From assembly GCA_023954045.1 (NCBI GenBank), contig JAMLIR010000004.1, forward strand, positions 124,001 to 188,000: DNA of 64,000 nucleotides. Direction: 5' to 3'. Below are positions 8,671 to 16,322 of this stretch, piece after piece. The stretch comes from Burkholderiaceae bacterium. GTDB taxonomy: Bacteria > Pseudomonadota > Gammaproteobacteria > Burkholderiales > Burkholderiaceae_E. Each line of letters starts with the position of its first letter. Position 1 is the stretch's first letter. The notes below the pieces were generated by a model. That model worked only from the letters and a program-made list of their open reading frames with translations. It was not told the DNA's origin and did no database searches. The position numbers and the translations under genes are program-made.

Positions 8671-8711
8671 CGTGCATCGCACGTCGCGACATGCGTGCTG
8701 GAGCCTCTGAG

Positions 8712-10055
8712 ATGAAAAAAGAGAAATTCGGTCCGGTGCGGGTCGGCCTGCTGGGAATCGGCACGGTGGGGGGCGGCACCTTCGAGGTGCTGCGCCGGAA
8801 CCAGGACGAGATCCGGCGGCGCGCGGGGCGCAGCATCGAGATCACGAAGGTGGCCGACCTCGACGTCGCGCGCGCGCGGGCGATCGTCGGCGACTCGGTG
8901 AAGGTGGTCGGCGACGCGCGCGAGGTGGTGAACGACCCGCAGATCGACGTCGTGGTCGAGCTGATCGGCGGCTACGGCATCGCGCGCACGCTGGTGCTCG
9001 AGGCCATCGAGCAGGGCAAGCACGTGGTCACCGCCAACAAGGCGCTGCTCGCCGTGCACGGCAACGAGATCTTCCTCGCCGCGTCGAAGAAGGGCGTGAT
9101 GGTCGCGTTCGAGGCGGCGGTGGCCGGCGGCATCCCGATCATCAAGGCGCTGCGCGAGGGGCTCACCGCGAACCGGATCGAGTGGATCGCCGGGATCATC
9201 AACGGGACGACGAACTTCATCCTGTCGGAGATGCGCGACAAGGGCCTGCCGTTCGACGCGGTCCTTAAGGAAGCGCAGCGGCTGGGCTACGCCGAGGCCG
9301 ACCCCACGTTCGACATCGAGGGCGTCGACGCCGCGCACAAGGCGACGATCCTGGCCGCGATCGCGTTCGGCGTGCCGATGCAGTTCGACAAGGCCTACGT
9401 CGAAGGGATCACCAAGCTGCAGGCCGAGGACATCCGCTACGCCGAGCAGCTCGGCTACCGGATCAAGCTGCTCGGCATCACGCGGCGCCGCGACGGCAGC
9501 GACGGCGAGCAGGCGGGCATCGAGCTGCGCGTGCACCCGACGCTGATTCCGTCGCGCCGGCTGATCGCCAACGTCGAGGGCGCGATGAACGCGGTCTGGG
9601 TCAAGGGCGACGCGGTCGGCCACACGATGTACTACGGCAAGGGCGCCGGCGCCGAGCCGACCGCCAGCGCGGTCATCGCCGACCTGGTCGACGTCGCGCG
9701 CACCTTCACCGCGGACCCGGGCAACCGCGTGCCGCACCTGGCGTTCCAGGCCGAGTCGCTGTCCGACGAGCCGATCCTGCCGATCGAGTCGGTGCAGACT
9801 GCGTACTACCTGCGGCTGCGCGTGGCCGACGAGCCGGGCGTGCTGGCCGACATCACGCGCATCCTCGCCGACGCGCGCATCTCGATCGACGCGGCGCTTC
9901 AGCGCGAGCCGGCCGAGGGCGAGAACCAGACCGACATCATCCTGCTCACGCACCGCACGGTCGAGCGCCAGATCATCACCGCGATTGCGCGTATCGAGGC
10001 GTTGCCGACGGTGCTGTCGAAGGCGACCCGCATCCGCCTCGAAGAACTGAACTGA
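8712..10055 (+). CDS. hom: Homoserine dehydrogenase
   Basis: Reduces aspartate semialdehyde to homoserine with NAD(P)H, the branch point to threonine and methionine. 447 residues from the ATG at 8712 (MKKEKFGPVRVGLLGIGTVG), preceded by GGAG. N-terminal Rossmann motif GIGTVGGGTFEVL, dimerisation/catalytic part with TANKALLAVHG, GIINGTTNFILSEM and DPTFDIEGVDAAHK, and a C-terminal ACT domain from about residue 365 (YYLRLRVADEPGVLADI) for feedback regulation. The open frame extends upstream into the palindromic repeat, but that extension is not coding. thrC follows 17 bases later. Confidence 0.96.
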   Translation: MKKEKFGPVRVGLLGIGTVGGGTFEVLRRNQDEIRRRAGRSIEITKVADLDVARARAIVGDSVKVVGDAREVVNDPQIDVVVELIGGYGIARTLVLEAIEQGKHVVTANKALLAVHGNEIFLAASKKGVMVAFEAAVAGGIPIIKALREGLTANRIEWIAGIINGTTNFILSEMRDKGLPFDAVLKEAQRLGYAEADPTFDIEGVDAAHKATILAAIAFGVPMQFDKAYVEGITKLQAEDIRYAEQLGYRIKLLGITRRRDGSDGEQAGIELRVHPTLIPSRRLIANVEGAMNAVWVKGDAVGHTMYYGKGAGAEPTASAVIADLVDVARTFTADPGNRVPHLAFQAESLSDEPILPIESVQTAYYLRLRVADEPGVLADITRILADARISIDAALQREPAEGENQTDIILLTHRTVERQIITAIARIEALPTVLSKATRIRLEELN

Positions 10056-10072
10056 CCCCGAACCGAGCGCCG

Positions 10073-11488
10073 ATGAACTACCTGTCGACCCGCGGCGGCA
10101 TGCCGCCGGCCCGCTTCACCGAGATCCTGCTGGGCGGGCTTGCACCCGATGGCGGCCTGGTCGTGCCCGAGCGTTATCCGCGCATCGAGCCGGCGACCCT
10201 CGCACGCTGGCGCAAGCTGTCGTACCCGGCGCTGGCGTTCGAGATCCTGCGGCTCTACGCCGACGACGTGCCCGAGGCCGACCTGCGCGCGCTGATCGAG
10301 CGGACCTACACCGCGCAGGTGTTCGGCTCGTCCGAGATCACCCCGCTGCGCACGCTCGAGCCGGGGCTGCACCTGCTCGGTCTCTCGAACGGGCCGACGC
10401 TCGCGTTCAAGGACGTCGCGATGCAGCTGCTCGGCCAGCTGTTCGAATACGTGCTGGCGAAGCAGGGCAGGGAGCTGAACATCCTCGGCGCGACCTCGGG
10501 CGACACGGGCAGCGCCGCCGAGTACGCGATGCGCGGCCGGCGCGGCATCCGCGTGTTCATGCTGTCGCCGTACGGCCGGATGAGCCCGTTCCAGACCGCG
10601 CAGATGTTCTCGCTCGACGACCCGAACATCTTCAACATCGCGGTCGACGGCGTCTTCGACGACTGCCAGGACATGGTCAAGGCGGTCTCGAACGACCTCG
10701 CGTTCAAGGAGCGCTACGCGATCGGCACCGTCAACTCGATCAACTGGGCGCGCGTGGTCGCGCAGGTCGTCTACTACTTCAAGGGCTGGTTCGCGGCGAC
10801 CGACGACGACCGCCAGCGGGTCTCGTTCGCGGTGCCGTCGGGCAATTTCGGCAACGTGCTGGCCGGCCACATCGCGCGGATGATGGGGCTGCCGATCTCG
10901 CGCCTGGTGGTCGCCACCAACGAGAACGACGTGCTCGACGAGTTCTTCCGCACCGGGCGCTACCGGCCGCGCGGCACCGCGGAGACGCACCAGACGAGCA
11001 GCCCGTCGATGGACATCTCGAAGGCGTCGAACTTCGAGCGCTTCGTCTACGACCTGGTCGGCGCCGACGCCGCGCGGGTCGCGGCGATGTGGCGCGAGCT
11101 CGACCAGCGCGGCGAGTTCGACGTGGCCGGCACGCCCGAGTTCGCGCGGCTGCGCGAGTTCGGCTTCGCGTCGGGATGCAGCCGCCACGCCGACCGGCTG
11201 GCGACGATCCGCGAGACGCGCGCGCGCTACGGCGTGACGATCGACACGCACACCGCCGACGGCGTCTTCGTCGCGCAGCGCTGGCGCGAGCCGGGCGTCC
11301 CGATGATCTGCCTGGAGACCGCCCAGGCGGCGAAGTTCGCCGACACGATCCGCGAGGCGATCGGCGAGGAGGCGCCGCGGCCGCCCGGCTTCGAGAACCT
11401 CGAGTCGCTGCCGCAGCGCTTCGACCGGATGGCGCCCGACGTCGGGGCGCTCAAGCGCTACATCGCCGGACGCTGCGAGCCGCGCTGA
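10073..11488 (+). CDS. thrC: Threonine synthase
   Basis: PLP enzyme converting O-phosphohomoserine to threonine. 471 residues, of the ThrC2-like long class common in proteobacteria. N-terminus MNYLSTRGGMPPARFTEILLGGLAPDGGL; PLP Lys113 is in GPTLAFKDVAMQ; GATSGDTGSAAEYA and FAVPSGNFGNVLAGHIA are the substrate and phosphate-binding segments. It follows hom by 17 bases, consistent with a hom-thrC operon. Confidence 0.95.
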   Translation: MNYLSTRGGMPPARFTEILLGGLAPDGGLVVPERYPRIEPATLARWRKLSYPALAFEILRLYADDVPEADLRALIERTYTAQVFGSSEITPLRTLEPGLHLLGLSNGPTLAFKDVAMQLLGQLFEYVLAKQGRELNILGATSGDTGSAAEYAMRGRRGIRVFMLSPYGRMSPFQTAQMFSLDDPNIFNIAVDGVFDDCQDMVKAVSNDLAFKERYAIGTVNSINWARVVAQVVYYFKGWFAATDDDRQRVSFAVPSGNFGNVLAGHIARMMGLPISRLVVATNENDVLDEFFRTGRYRPRGTAETHQTSSPSMDISKASNFERFVYDLVGADAARVAAMWRELDQRGEFDVAGTPEFARLREFGFASGCSRHADRLATIRETRARYGVTIDTHTADGVFVAQRWREPGVPMICLETAQAAKFADTIREAIGEEAPRPPGFENLESLPQRFDRMAPDVGALKRYIAGRCEPR

Positions 11489-11490
11489 CC

Positions 11491-11530
11491 GGCGCCGGGC
11501 GGCGCCGGGCCAGGCCGGGTGGCGCCGGGC
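11491..11530 (+). repeat. Tandem decamer repeat after thrC
   Basis: Four consecutive 10-base units at 11491, 11501, 11511 and 11521. Three are exactly GGCGCCGGGC and the third is the variant CAGGCCGGGT. GGCGCC is self-complementary, so the transcript could fold in several registers after the thrC stop; no U-tract follows. Confidence 0.85.
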
Positions 11531-11597
11531 GGCGAGCCCCTGTCCGTGGCAGGTTTCCGCTGCGGCGCTACACTGCTTCGGGTACTCTCGGATCGAC

Positions 11598-12119
11598 ATG
11601 AAAGTATTCGGCTTCGCAGGCTATTCCGGCTCCGGAAAGACCACGCTGATCGAGCAGCTGATCCCTCGCTTCGTCCTGCGCGGGCTGCGGGTGTCGCTGA
11701 TCAAGCACGCGCACCACCTGTTCGACATCGACAAGCCGGGCAAGGACTCCTATCGGCACCGCGAAGCGGGCGCCTCGGAGGTGCTGATCACGTCCGACCA
11801 GCGCTGGGTGCTGATGCACGAGCTGCGCGACGAGCGCGAGCCGTCGCTTCACGAGCAGCTCGAGCGCTTCTCGCCGTGCGACCTCGTGCTGGTCGAGGGC
11901 TACAAGCACGCGGCGATCCCGAAGCTCGAGGTGCACCGGCCCGGGCTCGGCAAGCCCCTGCTGCACCCGGACGACCCGAACATCGTCGCGATCGCGACCG
12001 ATGCGGCGATCGAGACGCGGCTGCCGCTGCTCGACCTGAACCGGCCCGACGACATCGCGGAATTCGTCATCGATCATCTGGATCGCATCCATGAAGCCAG
12101 GATTGCTGCCGTTCGATGA
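11598..12119 (+). CDS. mobB: Molybdopterin-guanine dinucleotide biosynthesis adapter MobB
   Basis: GTP-binding helper in conversion of molybdenum cofactor to its guanine dinucleotide form. 173 residues starting MKVFGFAGYSGSGKTT, with Walker A at residues 8-15 and the later motifs LIKHAHHLFDIDKPGKDS, YRHREAGA and CDLVLVEGYKHAAIPKLEVH, all typical of MobB. The last 29 bases overlap the start of moeA, suggesting translational coupling. Confidence 0.94.
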   Translation: MKVFGFAGYSGSGKTTLIEQLIPRFVLRGLRVSLIKHAHHLFDIDKPGKDSYRHREAGASEVLITSDQRWVLMHELRDEREPSLHEQLERFSPCDLVLVEGYKHAAIPKLEVHRPGLGKPLLHPDDPNIVAIATDAAIETRLPLLDLNRPDDIAEFVIDHLDRIHEARIAAVR

Positions 12120-13329
12120 CGCGCTGGCGGCGCTGCTCGAGCAGGCTGCGCCGATCGAAGAAGTCGAAACCGTCGACACCGCGGCGGCTGCCGGACGCGT
12201 GCTGGCCGCCGACATCCGCTCCACGCTCGACGTGCCGCCGCGCGACAACACGCAAATGGACGGCTACGCGGTGCGCCGCGCCGACCTGCTGCAGGCCGCG
12301 ACGGACCGTCCGGTGCGGCTGCCCGTCGTGCAGCGCATTCCCGCCGGCCACGTGGGCCGGCCGCTCGCGCCCGGCGAGGCCGCGCGCATCTTCACCGGCG
12401 GCCTGGTGCCCGAGGGCGCCGACGCGATCGTGATGCAGGAGATGGCCACCGTCGACGGCGACACGGTGTCGTTCTCGCAATGCCCGGCGCCGGGCGAATG
12501 GATCCGGCGCGCCGGCGAAGACATTCGCAACGGCAGCGTGATCCTCGCGGCCGGCGCCCGTCTCACGCCGCAGGCCACCGGCCTGGCCGCCTCGGTGGGG
12601 CTGGCCAGCCTGCCTGTGCGCAGGCCGGTGCGTGTGGCGTGCTTCTTCACCGGCGACGAACTGGCGATGCCCGGCGAGCCGTTGCGCCCCGGCGCGATCT
12701 ACAACAGCAACCGCTACGTGCTGGGCGCGTTGGTTCGGTCGATGGGCTGCGAACTGGTCGACCTGGGCAACGTGCCCGATACGCTGGCTGCCACGCGCGA
12801 GGCGCTGCGCCGCGCCGCGCAGGGCAACGACCTGATCGTCACCTCGGGCGGCGTGTCTGTGGGCGAGGAAGACCACGTGAAGCCCGCGGTCGAGGCCGAA
12901 GGGGAACTGCGCATGTGGCAGATCGCGATCAAGCCGGGCAAGCCGCTTGCCTACGGGCGGGTGCGCCGCGGCGCGCCCGACGCCGGCGTCGCGCACTTCA
13001 TCGGCCTGCCCGGCAACCCGGTGTCGAGCTTCGTCACCTTCCTGCTGCTGGTCCGCCCGTTCGTGCAGCGGCTGCAAGGCGTGGCCGACGTGGCGCCGCG
13101 CGCGCTGCCGATGCGCGCCGACTTCGACTGGCCGAAGCCCGACCGCCGCCGCGAGTTCCTCAGGGCGAAGCTCAACGCAGACGGCGGGCTCGACCTGTTC
13201 CCGAACCAGAGTTCCGGCGTGCTCACCTCGACCGTCTGGGGCGACGGGCTGATCGACAATCCGCCGCAGCACGCCATCGCGCGCGGCGACGTCGTGCGTT
13301 TCCTGCCCTTTTCGGAGCTGACGAAATGA
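12091..13329 (+). CDS. moeA: Molybdopterin molybdenumtransferase MoeA
   Basis: Inserts molybdate into adenylylated molybdopterin. 412 residues with the expected segments DVPPRDNTQMDGYAVR, RIFTGGLVPEGADAIVMQE, FFTGDELAMPGEPL, IYNSNRYVL, DLIVTSGGVSVGEEDHVK and FIGLPGNPVSSFV. The ATG at 12091 lies inside the end of mobB; no better start is seen. The stop overlaps the moaD start (ATGA). Confidence 0.96.
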   Translation: MKPGLLPFDDALAALLEQAAPIEEVETVDTAAAAGRVLAADIRSTLDVPPRDNTQMDGYAVRRADLLQAATDRPVRLPVVQRIPAGHVGRPLAPGEAARIFTGGLVPEGADAIVMQEMATVDGDTVSFSQCPAPGEWIRRAGEDIRNGSVILAAGARLTPQATGLAASVGLASLPVRRPVRVACFFTGDELAMPGEPLRPGAIYNSNRYVLGALVRSMGCELVDLGNVPDTLAATREALRRAAQGNDLIVTSGGVSVGEEDHVKPAVEAEGELRMWQIAIKPGKPLAYGRVRRGAPDAGVAHFIGLPGNPVSSFVTFLLLVRPFVQRLQGVADVAPRALPMRADFDWPKPDRRREFLRAKLNADGGLDLFPNQSSGVLTSTVWGDGLIDNPPQHAIARGDVVRFLPFSELTK

Positions 13330-13583
13330 CGATCACGATCCTCTATTTCGCCGGGCTGCGCGAGGCGCTCGGCACCCATCGCGAGACGATCGACCTGCCG
13401 GCCGGCGTGCGCACCGCCGCGCAGCTGCGCGCCTGGCTGCGCAGCCGCGGCGGCGCCTGGGCCGAGACGCTGGCAGAGGGCCGTGCCGTCCGCGTCTCGA
13501 TCGACCAGGCGATGGCGCGCCCCGACACGCCGCTTGCCGCTGGCGCCGAAGTGGCCTTCTTCCCACCGGTCACCGGGGGTTGA
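13326..13583 (+). CDS. moaD: Molybdopterin synthase small subunit MoaD
   Basis: Ubiquitin-fold sulfur carrier of molybdopterin synthase, activated at its C-terminus. 85 residues; begins MTITILYFAGLREALG and ends FFPPVTGG with the essential diglycine. The ATG at 13326 overlaps the moeA stop, indicating coupling. Its partner moaE is displaced by the ccdAB insertion and lies 639 bases downstream. Confidence 0.95.
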   Translation: MTITILYFAGLREALGTHRETIDLPAGVRTAAQLRAWLRSRGGAWAETLAEGRAVRVSIDQAMARPDTPLAAGAEVAFFPPVTGG

Positions 13584-13615
13584 CGCCGCCTTCCGCTGCG
13601 CATAGATTATGCGCA
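13580..13615 (+). promoter_or_regulatory. ccdAB promoter with overlapping palindromic operator
   Basis: TTGACG (13580-13585, overlapping the moaD stop), 17 bases, then TAGATT (13603-13608) make a plausible sigma-70 promoter. The inverted repeat TGCGCAT (13597-13603) and ATGCGCA (13609-13615), spaced by five bases, covers the -10 box. This fits autorepression by the antitoxin/toxin complex, as known for ccd modules. Transcription would start near the ATG at 13615. Confidence 0.6.
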
Positions 13616-13881
13616 TGAAACATGTCGCCCGCGAACGCAGCGTGCTGTACGACGTCAGCGCGCCGCGGCGCGCCACCAACGTCACCGTCAACGCCGACCT
13701 GCTGCGGCGCGCGCGCGAGCTCGACGTCAATCTTTCCCAGACGCTCGAATCCGCCCTCGTGATCGAAGTGGCCGAACGCGCCCGGCAGCGCTGGCTGGCC
13801 GAGAATCGCGGCGCAATCGAGGCGTACAACCGCGAAGTCGAGCGCAACGGTTGCTTCGCCGACTCGCTGCGCAGCTTCTAG
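13615..13881 (+). CDS. ccdA: CcdA-type antitoxin
   Basis: Predicted antitoxin of 88 residues: an N-terminal ribbon-helix-helix segment for DNA binding (RRATNVTVNADLLRRARELDVNLSQTLESAL) and a toxin-binding tail (RQRWLAENRGAIEAYNREVE, then NGCFADSLRSF) characteristic of CcdA. Two in-frame ATGs exist, at 13609 and 13615. I prefer 13615 because the first lies inside the operator and the mapped promoter would give a nearly leaderless transcript starting about there. Followed by the toxin gene after 24 bases. Confidence 0.88.
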   Translation: MKHVARERSVLYDVSAPRRATNVTVNADLLRRARELDVNLSQTLESALVIEVAERARQRWLAENRGAIEAYNREVERNGCFADSLRSF

Positions 13882-13905
13882 CGTGTTTCGGCTGGAGACA
13901 GTGCC

Positions 13906-14220
13906 GTGTCGCAGTTCGACGTCTATCGCAACCCCGATAGCTCGACACGCGCGCGGTTTCCGTTCCTGCTCGAAATCCAGTCCGATGTTCTCGAATCGCT
14001 GGCCACGCGGGTGGTCGTTCCGCTCGCGGCTGCCGGCGACGACGTCACGCCGATCGCACGGCTGATGCCGGTCTTCGAGGTGGGCGGCCGGCGCGTCGTG
14101 ATGCGCACGCCCGAGATCGCGGGCATTCCGCGCAAGGCCATCGGCGCGCACGTGGGCTCGCTCGCCGCGCATCGCCACGAGATCGTCGCGGCGCTCGACG
14201 TGCTCATCACCGGAGTCTGA
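13906..14220 (+). CDS. ccdB: CcdB-type toxin
   Basis: Predicted toxin of 104 residues of the CcdB family, which poisons DNA gyrase by trapping the GyrA-DNA complex. Family features: MSQFDVYRNPDSSTRARFPFLLEIQSD-like start, VVVPLAAAGD, ARLMPVFEVGGRRVVMRTPEIAGIP and a hydrophobic C-terminus. In F-plasmid CcdB the terminal Trp-Gly-Ile is needed for gyrase poisoning; this protein ends ITGV, so the same mode of action is not certain. GTG start with GGAG nine bases upstream. Located between moaD and moaE. Confidence 0.88.
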   Translation: MSQFDVYRNPDSSTRARFPFLLEIQSDVLESLATRVVVPLAAAGDDVTPIARLMPVFEVGGRRVVMRTPEIAGIPRKAIGAHVGSLAAHRHEIVAALDVLITGV

Positions 14221-14222
14221 CC

Positions 14223-14669
14223 ATGCCCGTTCGCGTCCAGCAACACGACTTCGACGCCGGCGCCGAGATCGCCGCGCTGCGTGCCGGCAACCTGAACGTC
14301 GGCGCGGTGGCCGCTTTCATCGGCACCGTGCGCGACCTGAACGAAGGCGCCGGCGTGTCGGCGATGGCGCTCGAGCACTATCCGGGCATGACCGAGCGCG
14401 CGCTCGAAGACATCTGCACGCAGGCGCGCGGCCGCTGGAACATCCTCGACGCGCTGGTCATCCATCGCTACGGAGATCTCGCGCCAGGCGACCAGATCGT
14501 GCTCGTCGTCGTCACGTCCGCCCACCGCGGCGAAGCCTTCGCCGCCTGCGAATTCATCATGGACTACCTGAAGACGCAGGCGCCGTTCTGGAAGAAGGAA
14601 CGCACGCCGCACGGCGAGCGCTGGGTCGAGGCGCGCGAGAGCGACGACGAGGCCGCGGCGCGTTGGTGA
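14223..14669 (+). CDS. moaE: Molybdopterin synthase catalytic subunit MoaE
   Basis: Large subunit of molybdopterin synthase, transferring sulfur from MoaD to precursor Z. 148 residues with VGAVAAFIGTVRDLNEG, ALEHYPGMTERALEDI, VIHRYGDLAPGDQIVLVVV, HRGEAFAACEFIMDYLKTQAPFWKKE, all standard for MoaE including the conserved KT-x-APFWKKE segment. Starts two bases after the ccdB stop with GGAG upstream, so it may now be expressed from ccdAB transcripts as well as from the moe operon. Confidence 0.96.
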   Translation: MPVRVQQHDFDAGAEIAALRAGNLNVGAVAAFIGTVRDLNEGAGVSAMALEHYPGMTERALEDICTQARGRWNILDALVIHRYGDLAPGDQIVLVVVTSAHRGEAFAACEFIMDYLKTQAPFWKKERTPHGERWVEARESDDEAAARW

Positions 14670-14691
14670 ACACGGCGGTCGTGAACACCGC

Positions 14692-14734
14692 TTGCCAGCC
14701 CGGGTCGAGTGCATTACAATTTATCGAAATGTAA
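14692..14734 (+). promoter_or_regulatory. vapBC promoter and inverted repeat
   Basis: TTGCCA (14692-14697), 17-base spacer, TACAAT (14715-14720), each matching five of six consensus positions. An inverted repeat TTACA (14714-14718) and TGTAA (14730-14734) overlaps the -10 box and reaches the Shine-Dalgarno, AAGGAG at 14733-14738. This is a likely autoregulatory operator for the AbrB-type antitoxin. Confidence 0.65.
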
Positions 14735-14743
14735 GGAGACGAG

Positions 14744-14965
14744 ATGGCCGAGTCCACCATCACGGCCAAGGGGCAGACTACCGTTCCGGCGCAGGTGCGG
14801 GAGCGGATCGGAGCGGTGCCGGGTACGCGCCTCGTGTGGCACGTCATGCCGGACGGCAGCGTCATCGTACGCGCCAAGACGAAATCGATTCTGGATCTTG
14901 CGGGAATCCTGAAGGCTCCCAAAGGCAAGCACGTTCCTGTCGAAGCGATGAACGCCTGGCGCTGA
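14744..14965 (+). CDS. vapB: AbrB/MazE-family antitoxin (VapB type)
   Basis: 73-residue swapped-hairpin AbrB domain protein: STITAKGQTTVPAQVRERIG followed by DGSVIVRAKTKSILDLAGILK, typical of VapB/AbrB antitoxins that bind their own promoter and mask a PIN toxin. Good AAGGAG five bases before the ATG. Its stop overlaps the toxin start (TGATG). Confidence 0.9.
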   Translation: MAESTITAKGQTTVPAQVRERIGAVPGTRLVWHVMPDGSVIVRAKTKSILDLAGILKAPKGKHVPVEAMNAWR

Positions 14966-15363
14966 TGGCTGCCCTCGATACCAACGTGCTCGTGCGCTAT
15001 CTCGTGCGGGACGATGCAACCCAGCTCGCATCGGCGAAGCGGCTGATCCGCACGTGTGTCGAAGAGGGGCGAACCCTCTACATTCCGGTCTCGGTGTCTC
15101 TGGAGCTGGAATGGATGCTGCGTGCCAACTTCGGTTTCAGCAAGGCAGCGGTGATTCAGATCCTGTCGCAACTGCTTTCCTCGGCGGAACTGACGTTCGA
15201 ATCCGAAGATGCCCTGGAGCTTGCACTGATGCTCTACCGGGAGGCATCCGCAGATTATTCGGACTGCGTGCACGCGGCACTGGCGGCCAGAGCCGGAGAG
15301 CAGCCGCTGTGGACCTTCGACAGGGCCGCCTCGAAAGTGGATGGCGTCAGTCTGCTGACGTGA
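14965..15363 (+). CDS. vapC: PIN-domain ribonuclease toxin VapC
   Basis: 132-residue PIN nuclease, predicted endoribonuclease toxin. The acidic metal-binding residues are present: Asp5 (MAALDTNVLVRYL), Glu47/Glu49 (SLELEW), Asp97/Asp100 (ADYSDCVHAALA) and Asp119 (WTFDRAASK). The gene starts at an ATG overlapping the vapB stop by one base. No truncation is visible. It lies downstream of moaE and upstream of an EamA transporter. Confidence 0.92.
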   Translation: MAALDTNVLVRYLVRDDATQLASAKRLIRTCVEEGRTLYIPVSVSLELEWMLRANFGFSKAAVIQILSQLLSSAELTFESEDALELALMLYREASADYSDCVHAALAARAGEQPLWTFDRAASKVDGVSLLT

Positions 15364-15403
15364 GTTCGGGCTTTCGTCGCGTGGTTTGCGTCGCGATACG
15401 GCA

Positions 15404-16309
15404 GTGAGCCTCGCCGCCGATCCCCCGTCCTGGCTCTGGGTCGCCTGCACGGTCGCCGCCGCGGGCGTGCAGACCGCGCGCAACGCCGCGCAGCGCAGCC
15501 TCACCGGCCGGCTCGGCACGGTCGGCGCCACGCACGTGCGCTTCCTGTTCGGCTTGCCATTCGGCCTGCTGTTCCTCGCCGGGCTGGGCGCTGCCACCGG
15601 ACTCGCGACCTTGCAGCCGTCGTGGGCGTACGTCGGCTGGGCGCTGATGGGCGCGGTGTTCCAGATCTTCGGCACCGCGCTGATGCTCGCGGCAATGCGC
15701 GAGCGTTCGTTCGTGGTGTCGATCGCTTACGTGAAGACCGAGCCGCTGCAGATCGCGCTGTTCGGGCTGGTTTTCCTGGGCGAACGTCTGACCCTGCAGG
15801 CGAGCGCTGCGGTGCTGGTGGCCACTGCCGGAGTGCTGTTGATGTCGATGCCGGCAGGCGCCCGCGTCCCGCGCGCGGCGCTGCTCGGCGTCCTCTCGGG
15901 CGCGATGTTCGCGCTGTCGGCGGTGGGTTTTCGCGGCGCGATTCTCGCGCTGGGCGATGGGCCGTTCTACCTGCGTGCCACCGCCACGCTCGCGACCTCG
16001 CTCGCGATGCAGACCGCGCTGCTCACCGCCTGGCTGCTATGGCGCGACCGCAGCGTACTGGGCGAGATCCTCCGCCTGTGGCGACCGTCGTTGCTGGCCG
16101 GCGCCGCCGGCGCGCTCGCCTCGCAACTGTGGTTTCTCGCGTTCTCGCTGCAAGCGGCCGCCGCGGTGCGCACCGTCGGGCTGGCCGAAATCCTGTTCGC
16201 GCAGGCCGTCTCGCAGAGGCTGTTCGCCCAGGGCACCACCTTGCGCGAGGCGGCTGGCATGGCGCTGATGGTGGGCGGCGTGGTCTGGTTGCTGCTCGCG
16301 GGGCCGTGA
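15404..16309 (+). CDS. EamA/DMT-family transporter
   Basis: Inner-membrane protein with about ten predicted membrane segments in two EamA repeats, of the drug/metabolite transporter superfamily; substrate unknown. Hydrophobic stretches are frequent from WLWVACTVAAAGVQ through the final MALMVGGVVWLLLAG, and the motif YVKTEPLQIALFGLVFLGERL fits EamA proteins. I used the GTG at 15404 (301 residues); a TTG at 15386 would add six residues. Neither has a clear Shine-Dalgarno sequence. Convergent with the HAD gene 13 bases away. Confidence 0.85.
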   Translation: MSLAADPPSWLWVACTVAAAGVQTARNAAQRSLTGRLGTVGATHVRFLFGLPFGLLFLAGLGAATGLATLQPSWAYVGWALMGAVFQIFGTALMLAAMRERSFVVSIAYVKTEPLQIALFGLVFLGERLTLQASAAVLVATAGVLLMSMPAGARVPRAALLGVLSGAMFALSAVGFRGAILALGDGPFYLRATATLATSLAMQTALLTAWLLWRDRSVLGEILRLWRPSLLAGAAGALASQLWFLAFSLQAAAAVRTVGLAEILFAQAVSQRLFAQGTTLREAAGMALMVGGVVWLLLAGP

Positions 16310-16322
16310 GTCGGCGCGGCGC

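Larger units (their letters stand above)
8185..8711. other. 527-bp gap with large inverted repeat and tandem 15-mers
   Basis: Region between alaC and hom. No reading frame here looks like a protein: the open frames are low-complexity Ala/Arg/Pro translations of the GC-rich repeats, and the same peptide (PPEWARAG, AEAAPTEAGAR) reads from both strands because the DNA is palindromic. It holds the inverted-repeat element at 8251-8634 and a tandem 15-mer at 8636-8670. The hom Shine-Dalgarno GGAG lies at about 8699-8702. Confidence 0.8.

Noticed and set aside
8186..8710. Possible small gene between alaC and hom
   Set aside because: The peptide PPEWARAG...AEAAPTEAGAR reads from both strands because the DNA is palindromic; there is no Shine-Dalgarno or codon pattern.
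11546..11574. Promoter before mobB (GTGGCA...TACACT)
   Set aside because: The -10 box is reasonable but the -35 matches only four of six positions; not strong enough to annotate.
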